In this document: in pieces, positions 1-5,240 of the stretch
Layout: the number at the start of each line of letters is the position of its first letter
How positions within the stretch are numbered: the stretch's first letter is position 1
Assembly (NCBI GenBank): GCA_023251415.1
Contig: JAHEYX010000239.1
Coordinates: 1-5,240, forward strand
DNA length: 5,240 nt
Direction: 5' to 3'
Origin: Chitinophagales bacterium
Lineage (GTDB): Bacteria > Bacteroidota > Bacteroidia > Chitinophagales > CAIODY01
The notes under the pieces: generated by a model
Told to the model about the DNA's origin: nothing
What the model saw: only the letters and a program-made list of their open reading frames with translations
Database searches by the model: none
Translations under genes and position numbers: made by a program

Positions 1-5
1 ATAAT

Positions 6-1430
6 ATGTCATTTAAAGAATCAGCACTCAGAGAACCATTAGTCGAAGGTAACAAATCCTATAAAGATGTTACCGATGATATTTGCGGCCCTACGGTCGG
101 TGCACCAACTAAAGAATGGTGGATGGTATTCATTGTGGCTTTAGCCTTATTGGGTTATGGAATGTTTTGTGTAACCTGGTTTATTTATTTCGGTATCGGA
201 ACTTGGGGAAGTAATAAAACAGTAGGTTGGGCATGGGATATCACCAACTTCGTATGGTGGATTGGTATTGGTCATGCCGGTACTTTGATTTCTGCGATTT
301 TATTATTATTCCGTCAAAAATGGCGTACAGGTGTAAACCGTGCTGCTGAGGCCATGACCATTTTCGCCGTAATGTGTGCCGGTGTATTCCCGGTTCTTCA
401 CATGGGTCGTGTTTGGATGGCTTTCTTTATCTTGCCTTATCCTAATACACGTGGTCCGCTTTGGCCGAATTTCGTTTCACCATTGTTATGGGACGTGTTT
501 GCGATTTCTACGTACTTCTCGGTTTCTTTGATGTTCTGGTATACCGGTTTGATACCTGATATTGCTACTATTCGTGATCGTGCAAAATCTGCTTTCCGTA
601 AAAAATTCTATAGTGTATTAAGCTTTGGTTGGACAGGTTCAACTAAACATTGGCAACGTCATGAAGCATTATCATTGGTATTAGCAGGTTTGTCTACACC
701 ACTGGTATTATCAGTACATACCATCGTATCATTTGACTTCGCAACTTCAGTTATTCCGGGTTGGCATACCACCATCTTCCCTCCATATTTCGTTGCCGGT
801 GCGATTTTCTCCGGTTTCGCTATGGTGTTGACGTTGATGATTATGACACGTAAAATTTTACACTTGGAAGACTATATTACATTAAGTCACATCGATAGTA
901 TGAACCGAATTATTACGCTTACCGGTTCTATCGTTGGTTGCGCTTATTTAACAGAATTATTTACAGCGTGGTATTCCGGAAACCTTTACGAACAATATGC
1001 ATTTGCCAATCGTGCGTTAGGACCTTATTGGTGGAGCTATTGGGGAATGATGTTCTGTAACGTGGTTTCTCCACAATTATTCTGGAGCAAAAAGATTCGT
1101 AGAAGTATCTTCTGGACTTTCTTCTTATCAGTTGTAGTAAATATTGGTATGTGGTTCGAACGTTTTGTAATTATCGTTACTTCATTGCACCGTGATTATT
1201 TACCATCAAGTTGGACAATGTACTCTCCAACTTGGGTTGAAGTTGGCTTCTACTTAGGTACATTTGGTTTATTCTTCACTTGTTACTTATTATTCGCTAA
1301 ATTCTTCCCAGTAATTGCAGTTGCGGAAATTAAGCACGTATTAAAAACAACGGGTAACAATCCTGCTCGTGAAGCTGAATTGAAACAATTGTTAGAAACG
1401 GATGCTCAAGCTGAAAGAGCAATTGCATAA
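6..1430 (+). CDS. actC: ActC, NrfD/PsrC-like quinol-oxidising membrane subunit of alternative complex III
   Basis: Integral membrane subunit of ACIII (quinol:cytochrome c/oxidase oxidoreductase). In known complexes it carries the quinol site next to the Fe-S subunit ActB. The 474-residue product shows about ten hydrophobic helices, roughly at 38-63, 79-102, 113-133, 162-183, 219-241, 258-280, 303-322, 341-358, 367-391 and 410-433, as expected for the NrfD/PsrC fold. Family-like stretches include GHAGTLISAILLLFRQKWR (89-107), LHMGRVW (131-137) and GMWFERF (381-387). H132 and D163 lie where quinol-site and proton-path residues are expected; this is inference from position, not alignment. The N-terminal REPLVEGNKSYKDVTDDI stretch resembles Bacteroidota ActC starts, so the ATG at 6 is probably the true start although only five upstream bases are visible. 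Followed after 45 bp by actD. Could only be confused with other NrfD-family subunits, but the neighbours settle it. Confidence 0.95.
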   Translation: MSFKESALREPLVEGNKSYKDVTDDICGPTVGAPTKEWWMVFIVALALLGYGMFCVTWFIYFGIGTWGSNKTVGWAWDITNFVWWIGIGHAGTLISAILLLFRQKWRTGVNRAAEAMTIFAVMCAGVFPVLHMGRVWMAFFILPYPNTRGPLWPNFVSPLLWDVFAISTYFSVSLMFWYTGLIPDIATIRDRAKSAFRKKFYSVLSFGWTGSTKHWQRHEALSLVLAGLSTPLVLSVHTIVSFDFATSVIPGWHTTIFPPYFVAGAIFSGFAMVLTLMIMTRKILHLEDYITLSHIDSMNRIITLTGSIVGCAYLTELFTAWYSGNLYEQYAFANRALGPYWWSYWGMMFCNVVSPQLFWSKKIRRSIFWTFFLSVVVNIGMWFERFVIIVTSLHRDYLPSSWTMYSPTWVEVGFYLGTFGLFFTCYLLFAKFFPVIAVAEIKHVLKTTGNNPAREAELKQLLETDAQAERAIA

Positions 1431-1475
1431 AACACCCAATAAAATAAACGATTTAGGTACTAATAAATTAAAATT

Positions 1476-2021
1476 ATGGCTTCAAAAAAATTCTTATTAG
1501 GTATTTTCGGTGATGAAGATATATTGCTTGAAGGTGTTCCGGCAATCAGAGAAAAAGGCGTAAAAATTTATGATATATTCACTCCATTTCCAATCCATGG
1601 TTTGGATGAAGTTATGGGTTTACGTGAATCTAAATTGCACACTGCCGGATTTATATATGGCATTACCGGTACAACATTAGCGTTTGGTTTCATGACCTGG
1701 GCTAATACATTCGATTGGAATGTGAATTTTGGCGGTAAACCATTCTGGGCAGTTCCGGGCTATATTCCAATTACTTTTGAGCTTACCGTTTTATTGGCTT
1801 CTGCCGGTATGGTGGCTACTTTTATGTATTTATGCCGTTTAGCTCCGGGTATCGAGAAACATATTTTTGACTTACGCCAAACGGATGATAAAATGGTTGT
1901 GGCCATTGAAATAGACGAGCACACCGATGTTTCAAGTGTTACCAGTATATTAAAAGCAAATGGAGCTGAAGAAGTAAATGAAAAGACCTTTGATGATTGG
2001 TATCGTTACAAAATCATGTAA
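1476..2021 (+). CDS. actD: ActD, small membrane subunit of alternative complex III (DUF3341 family)
   Basis: 181 residues, the usual size for ActD/DUF3341. It has a soluble N-terminal part, two transmembrane helices (about 54-76 and 98-120) and a soluble C-terminal domain of about 60 residues (VVAIEI at 141-146, then a helix and strand pattern). Recognisable family signatures are YDIFTPFPIHGLDEVMGLR (32-50), GGKPFWAVPGYIPITFE (86-102) and the RLAPG turn after the second helix. No cofactor-binding motif is present, consistent with a structural role next to ActC and ActF; its exact function in ACIII is not established. The start is supported by the in-frame ATG directly before the conserved N-terminus, with an A-rich leader and no Shine-Dalgarno sequence. 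It sits 45 bp after actC and 65 bp before actE, as expected in an act operon. Confidence 0.94.
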   Translation: MASKKFLLGIFGDEDILLEGVPAIREKGVKIYDIFTPFPIHGLDEVMGLRESKLHTAGFIYGITGTTLAFGFMTWANTFDWNVNFGGKPFWAVPGYIPITFELTVLLASAGMVATFMYLCRLAPGIEKHIFDLRQTDDKMVVAIEIDEHTDVSSVTSILKANGAEEVNEKTFDDWYRYKIM

Positions 2022-2035
2022 TTGAAATTTAACCA
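2018..2035 (+). repeat. Short direct repeat, copy 1 (across the actD stop)
   Basis: The 18 bases GTAATTGAAATTTAACCA begin one base before the actD TAA stop and run into the spacer. They match the segment at the actE stop (2752-2769) at 16 of 18 positions, differing only in the AA/TT pair in the middle. The sequence is AT-rich, so chance similarity is possible. It has no hairpin and no known function that I recognise. Confidence 0.4.
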
Positions 2036-2086
2036 TCCATAAGTTTTATATAAAGCAGCTAAAAACGATTAACGAATTAATTCAAA

Positions 2087-2755
2087 ATGAGAAAAACATC
2101 AATCATAACACTGGCAGCAATTGGAGTTGTAACTATTTCCTCTTGTTTTCGCGATCCTAAAAAACCAGGTCTGGAATACATGCCCGATATGGCGCATTCA
2201 GTTGCTGTTGAAACCTATGATGAATCCAAAAATCCTGATATTTACGCAGATAAGAAAAGTGCCTTAACACCAATTAAAGGAACTATTCCGTTTGCGCAAG
2301 GTGCTTTGTTTGGCGCAACTCGCCATAGTGCTTATATGCCTTATCACCATCCGTTTAGTCCGGAAGGAGAAGAAGCTGCTAAAAAGGACGTAAATCCATT
2401 AGAACGCACACCTGAAAACATAGCGGAAGGAAAACGTTTATTCGAAATCTATTGTGCTCCTTGTCATGGTACCGAAGGTAAAGCCGATGGTCCTGTTACT
2501 GGCGCAAATAATCGCGCATTTCCAATGAGTGCTGCGTTTTCTTATTTCACCGATGCGAATTTAGCTTTTACAGAAGGACAAATGTTCTACACTACACAAT
2601 ACGGTAGAAACATGATGGGTAGTTATGCCTCTCAACTGAATCCGGAAGAAAGATGGAAAGTAATCATGTACATTAAAGGAATGCAGGAAAAATATGTTGC
2701 TGAACAAAAGAAATCTGCAACAACAGAAAAGGAAACACCAAAAGACAAAAAGTAA
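2087..2755 (+). CDS. actE: ActE, monoheme c-type cytochrome lipoprotein of alternative complex III
   Basis: Periplasmic, membrane-anchored cytochrome c that passes electrons from the ACIII heme chain towards the terminal oxidase. The 222-residue product begins with a lipoprotein signal peptide: basic MRK, a hydrophobic core (5-17) and a lipobox ending ISSC, giving the lipidated cysteine C20. The mature start (CFRDPKKPG) lacks an acidic-rich surface-export signal, so periplasmic retention is inferred. The linker contains the family-typical GLEYMPDM stretch (28-35). One heme c site, CAPCH, is at 123-127, preceded by the IAEGKRLFEIY helix (112-122). The likely distal axial ligand is M177 in the NMMGSY segment, with M176 as alternative. 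The C-terminal helix is ERWKVIMYIKGMQ (188-200). The last ~20 residues are Lys/Glu/Thr-rich and look disordered. The presence of the lipobox fixes the start. Spacing to actD is 65 bp and to actF 55 bp. Confidence 0.95.
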   Translation: MRKTSIITLAAIGVVTISSCFRDPKKPGLEYMPDMAHSVAVETYDESKNPDIYADKKSALTPIKGTIPFAQGALFGATRHSAYMPYHHPFSPEGEEAAKKDVNPLERTPENIAEGKRLFEIYCAPCHGTEGKADGPVTGANNRAFPMSAAFSYFTDANLAFTEGQMFYTTQYGRNMMGSYASQLNPEERWKVIMYIKGMQEKYVAEQKKSATTEKETPKDKK

Positions 2756-2769
2756 TTGTTATTTAACCA
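2752..2769 (+). repeat. Short direct repeat, copy 2 (across the actE stop)
   Basis: GTAATTGTTATTTAACCA lies in the same register relative to the actE TAA stop as copy 1 does to the actD stop, with 16 of 18 bases identical. The equal anchoring at the stop codon is what makes it more than background AT-richness. It could be a remnant of spacer duplication or a coincidence. Confidence 0.4.
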
Positions 2770-2810
2770 GATCTTCTACAATATTCTAAAATTATAAATA
2801 CTAATACAGA

Positions 2811-4037
2811 ATGGGACATCATCACCAAGAATTTGATTTGAACGAAAAATACACCTTCTCACCAAAATTGAAACAATTAAGTTTGATTTTAATTGTGGTT
2901 GGTTTGGTAGCGTTTGCTGCCGGTGCGTTTATGTCAAAGGATAACAGCACTCGTATTATTGCCGATTTGTTACAAAACACCGTTTTCTTTACATTAATAT
3001 GTTTGATTTCTGTGTTTTTTATTGCCTTTAACTATATGGCAAATGCAGGTTGGAGTGTTTTGATTAAAAGAATTCCTGAAGCAATCAGTCAAATGGTTCC
3101 TATTATGGCAAGTATCTTAGGGGTGTTGATGCTTTATATCGTATTTGCTAAACGTTCAGATATCTTCATGTGGTTAGATATTTCTGTAATTAAAAATGCT
3201 GAAACAAGAGAATTATTGGAAGCTAAATCCGGATTTTTAAATGTTCCGTTCTTCCTAGTACGTATCGCTGCTTATGTTTTAGTTTGGAGTTTATGTGCAG
3301 TTACATTACGTAAATATTCATTAGAAGAAGAAAAAATGCCTGCCGGTTCATTAAAATACTGGCGTAAAAGCACCTATTTAGGTGGTTTCTTCTTGGTGTT
3401 TTTTGCTGTTACGATTTCTACTTCAACTTGGGATTGGTTAATGAGTATTGATACAAAATGGTATTCTACTATGTACGGTTGGTATGTGTTCGTGAGTGCA
3501 TTGGTTAGTGGAATTTCCATGATAATGTTAGTTATCCAATATTTAAGAAGTCAAGGTCATTTAAAAAACATTACTGATGAGCACGTTCATGATTTAGGTA
3601 AATTTATGTTTGCGTTCTCTATCTTCTGGACTTACTTATGGTATTCTCAATATATGTTGATTTGGTATTCGAATAACCCGGAAGAGACTATTTACTTCCG
3701 TCAACGTATGGATCATTACAAAGTGTTGTTCTTTATCAACTTGATATTAAACTTTGTTTCTCCACTTTTAATTTTGATGACCCGCGGAAATAAACGTAAA
3801 GCTAAAGTGGTTGTGTTTGTTGCAGCCGTTATTATTCTTGGTCACTGGATCGATTTTTACCAAATGGTTATGCCAGGTACCATTGGAAATAATTGGACTA
3901 TCGGTTTAATGGAAATTGGTTTACCGCTTTTCTATATTGGTTTAATTATTAATAGAACTTTTACACAATTAGAAAAAGCTCCATTGGTTCCTAAAAACCA
4001 TCCTTATTTGAATGAAAGTTTAAATCACCACGTTTAA
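2811..4037 (+). CDS. actF: ActF, second NrfD/PsrC-like membrane subunit of alternative complex III
   Basis: Polytopic inner-membrane subunit of ACIII, distantly related in fold to ActC. In known complexes it does not carry the main quinol site; a role in proton translocation or in contacting the oxidase has been proposed for it. The 408-residue protein shows about ten hydrophobic helices, roughly at 21-42, 54-76, 91-112, 145-165, 187-205, 221-243, 264-286, 303-323, 331-351 and 365-382. Characteristic segments include STSTWDWLMSID (203-214), the HDLGKFMFAFSIFWTYLWYS run (260-279), WYSNNPEE (285-292) and GHWIDFYQMVMPG (344-356), which carry acidic and His residues within or near membrane helices (D208, D213, H345, D348). 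The N-terminus starts MGHHH, a small His cluster ahead of the YTFSPKLK segment. The start has an A-rich leader and no Shine-Dalgarno sequence. It follows actE by 55 bp and precedes coxB by 58 bp. Confidence 0.94.
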   Translation: MGHHHQEFDLNEKYTFSPKLKQLSLILIVVGLVAFAAGAFMSKDNSTRIIADLLQNTVFFTLICLISVFFIAFNYMANAGWSVLIKRIPEAISQMVPIMASILGVLMLYIVFAKRSDIFMWLDISVIKNAETRELLEAKSGFLNVPFFLVRIAAYVLVWSLCAVTLRKYSLEEEKMPAGSLKYWRKSTYLGGFFLVFFAVTISTSTWDWLMSIDTKWYSTMYGWYVFVSALVSGISMIMLVIQYLRSQGHLKNITDEHVHDLGKFMFAFSIFWTYLWYSQYMLIWYSNNPEETIYFRQRMDHYKVLFFINLILNFVSPLLILMTRGNKRKAKVVVFVAAVIILGHWIDFYQMVMPGTIGNNWTIGLMEIGLPLFYIGLIINRTFTQLEKAPLVPKNHPYLNESLNHHV

Positions 4038-4095
4038 TACTTAAGTACAACAAAAAACACTCAATAATTAGAAAAGAATTTCAATTTAAATATAT

Positions 4096-5145
4096 ATGAC
4101 TACACTTTTGATAGCCGGAATAGTAATTCTATTAATTTCTATCGTATTCCAGATTGCAAAAACCAGTGAAATGGTTACAGTTCTTAAAGGAGCTGATCAA
4201 GCACGTCAAGATACTAATAATGTAATAGGAATGATTTTCCTTGGCTTTATGGTGCTATTCTTCATAGGTATTACTTGGTCTGTAATCCATTTCATGCCTC
4301 ATTTTTTACCGGAATCTGCTTCAGTGCATGGTGTTTGGATTGATAATATCTTCAATATGACACTTGTGGTTACTGGTATAGTGTTCGTTTTAACTCAAAT
4401 TACTTTATTTATTTTCGTTTATAAATATCGTGAAAACAAAAACCGTAAGGCTTTCTTTTATCCTGAAAACCATAAATTAGAATTGATTTGGACTATCATT
4501 CCTGCGATTTTCATGGCCGGATTAGTAGTTACCGGATTATTTTATTGGTTAAAAATTACCAAAGATGCCCCTGCTGACGCGATGGTGATTGAAGTAACCG
4601 GAAAACAATTCAACTGGATTGCTCGCTATCCCGGTAAAGATGGAAAATTAGGTAAACGTGATTTTACCGCAATTACAGATAACAATATTCTTGGAATGGA
4701 TTTGAATGATAAAGCAAACAGCGACGATATAATTCCAACTGAATTGCATTTTGTAGTAGGGAAAGCAACAAAAATAATTGTTCGTTCAAGAGACGTAATG
4801 CACAATTTTGACTTACCTCATTTCCGCGTAAAAATTGACGCTGTTCCTGGTATTCCAACAACGTTTTGGTTTACTCCAAAATACACTACAGAAGAAATGC
4901 GTAAGATTACTAACAATCCAAAATTCAATTATGAATTGGCTTGTGCTCAAATTTGCGGTCAAAGTCACTACGCTATGAAAATGGCAGTTAAAGTGGAAAC
5001 ACAAGCTGATTTTGATAAATGGATTTCAGAACAAAAACCTTATGTTGAAACGATTGCCCCTGCTGCTCCAACAGCCGCTCCTGTAGCAGCTGAGCCGGCC
5101 GCTGAGGAAAAGAAACCGGAGGTTAAAAAAACTGCAGCATTATAA
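4096..5145 (+). CDS. coxB: Cytochrome c oxidase subunit II with CuA site
   Basis: Electron-entry subunit of a heme-copper oxidase; it passes electrons from cytochrome c (here probably ActE) through the binuclear CuA centre to subunit I. The 349-residue product has four hydrophobic helices (about 2-20, 43-66, 84-110 and 129-152), then a periplasmic cupredoxin domain (about 160-305). The last two helices are the canonical subunit II pair. LELIWTIIPA (128-137) contains E129, which matches the glutamate at the K-channel entrance in other oxidases. The CuA ligand set is complete: H236 (in DVMHNF), C283, C287, H291 and M294, within CAQICGQSHYAM. The aromatic patch reads GKQFNW (169-174). After residue 318 follows an Ala/Pro then Lys/Glu-rich tail, probably disordered. 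No heme c motif is fused at the C-terminus, so this is not a caa3-type subunit II. The start has an AT-rich leader; 42 bp separate it from coxA. Confidence 0.97.
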   Translation: MTTLLIAGIVILLISIVFQIAKTSEMVTVLKGADQARQDTNNVIGMIFLGFMVLFFIGITWSVIHFMPHFLPESASVHGVWIDNIFNMTLVVTGIVFVLTQITLFIFVYKYRENKNRKAFFYPENHKLELIWTIIPAIFMAGLVVTGLFYWLKITKDAPADAMVIEVTGKQFNWIARYPGKDGKLGKRDFTAITDNNILGMDLNDKANSDDIIPTELHFVVGKATKIIVRSRDVMHNFDLPHFRVKIDAVPGIPTTFWFTPKYTTEEMRKITNNPKFNYELACAQICGQSHYAMKMAVKVETQADFDKWISEQKPYVETIAPAAPTAAPVAAEPAAEEKKPEVKKTAAL

Positions 5146-5187
5146 AATTTTTTCTAAGTCAAATAATTACTAACGAATAAAGAAAAT

Positions 5188-5240
5188 ATGTCACATTCAG
5201 CAACACACGGTCATGTAGATCAGGAAGCTATTTATCATGA
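5188..5240 (+). CDS. coxA: Start of probable cytochrome c oxidase subunit I, cut by window end
   Basis: An ATG 42 bp after the coxB stop opens a frame that stays open to the window edge, encoding MSHSATHGHVDQEAIYH and then an incomplete codon. Only 17 complete codons are visible, so no catalytic residue or domain can be seen. The assignment rests on context (coxA normally follows coxB in act-cox operons) and on the His-rich N-terminus, which resembles the starts of Bacteroidota subunit I proteins. The leader (ACTAACGAATAAAGAAAAT before the ATG) is A-rich with A at -3 and has no Shine-Dalgarno sequence, like the upstream genes. If correct, the product is the membrane subunit carrying the low-spin heme and the heme-CuB oxygen-reduction site. 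Confidence 0.82.
   Translation, partial: MSHSATHGHVDQEAIYH

Noticed and set aside
2022..2047. Possible Bacteroidota promoter in the actD-actE spacer (TTG, then TAAGTTTT resembling TAnnTTTG)
   Set aside because: The spacing between the two elements (15 bp) is shorter than expected for Bacteroidota promoters and the last base of the -7 box does not match. In AT-rich spacer DNA this is too weak to call.
4038..4047. Perfect 10-base palindrome TACTTAAGTA right after the actF stop
   Set aside because: It has no loop, no GC-rich stem and no following T-run, so it is not a terminator. A 10-base palindrome in AT-rich DNA is easily due to chance.
1429..4067. AAAACACCCAATAA after actC (1429-1442) resembling AAAACACTCAATAA before coxB (4054-4067)
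   Set aside because: It is 13 of 14 bases alike but short, A-rich and not in the same position relative to the genes; chance is the simpler explanation.
4673..4861. Open reading frame of about 62 codons on the minus strand inside coxB
   Set aside because: It is antisense to the conserved cupredoxin domain of CoxB, has no recognisable motif, and is explained by the AT-rich complement of a real gene.
4813..5004. Second minus-strand open frame of about 63 codons inside coxB
   Set aside because: It lies antisense to the CuA loop region and overlaps the other antisense frame; the composition looks like a shadow of coxB, with no supporting leader or domain.
5146..5187. T-run (ATTTTTTCT) just after the coxB stop as a possible terminator
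   Set aside because: No stable GC-containing stem precedes the T-run, and coxA starts only 42 bp downstream in the same direction.

Overview
The window is one stretch of a respiratory-chain operon, all on the plus strand. It holds the back half of an alternative complex III (ACIII) gene set, actC-actD-actE-actF, followed by cytochrome c oxidase subunit II (coxB) and the first codons of what is almost certainly subunit I (coxA). The order actC-D-E-F-coxB-coxA is the arrangement known from Bacteroidota such as Flavobacterium. The organism is probably an aerobic Bacteroidota member. The reasons are the AT-rich DNA, the absence of Shine-Dalgarno sequences before any start, A-rich leaders, uniform TAA stops, and the Bacteroidota-type forms of ActE and CoxB. 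The genus cannot be named from this sequence.

Layout: actC (6-1430, complete, starting almost at the window edge), actD (1476-2021), actE (2087-2755), actF (2811-4037), coxB (4096-5145) and partial coxA (5188 to the window end). Spacers are only about 42-65 bp. None contains a convincing terminator or promoter, so the genes are most likely co-transcribed. The operon must extend on both sides: actA/actB (multiheme cytochrome and Fe-S subunit) are expected upstream, and the rest of coxA downstream.

How the genes work together: in known ACIII complexes, ActC (with ActB) oxidises menaquinol at the membrane. Electrons pass through Fe-S clusters and hemes to the monoheme lipoprotein cytochrome ActE, and then to the CuA centre of CoxB and the heme-copper site of CoxA. 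ActF is a second NrfD/PsrC-like membrane subunit, and ActD is a small structural membrane subunit. Encoding both complexes side by side fits the ACIII-aa3 supercomplex described in Flavobacterium johnsoniae.

I see no undescribed system here. The points worth a second look are residue-level features of CoxB (non-canonical aromatic patch, Gln in the CuA loop where Glu is usual, two extra N-terminal membrane helices) and short related sequences in the intergenic leaders. No gene-free stretch exceeds 65 bp, and there are no RNA genes, mobile elements or CRISPR arrays.
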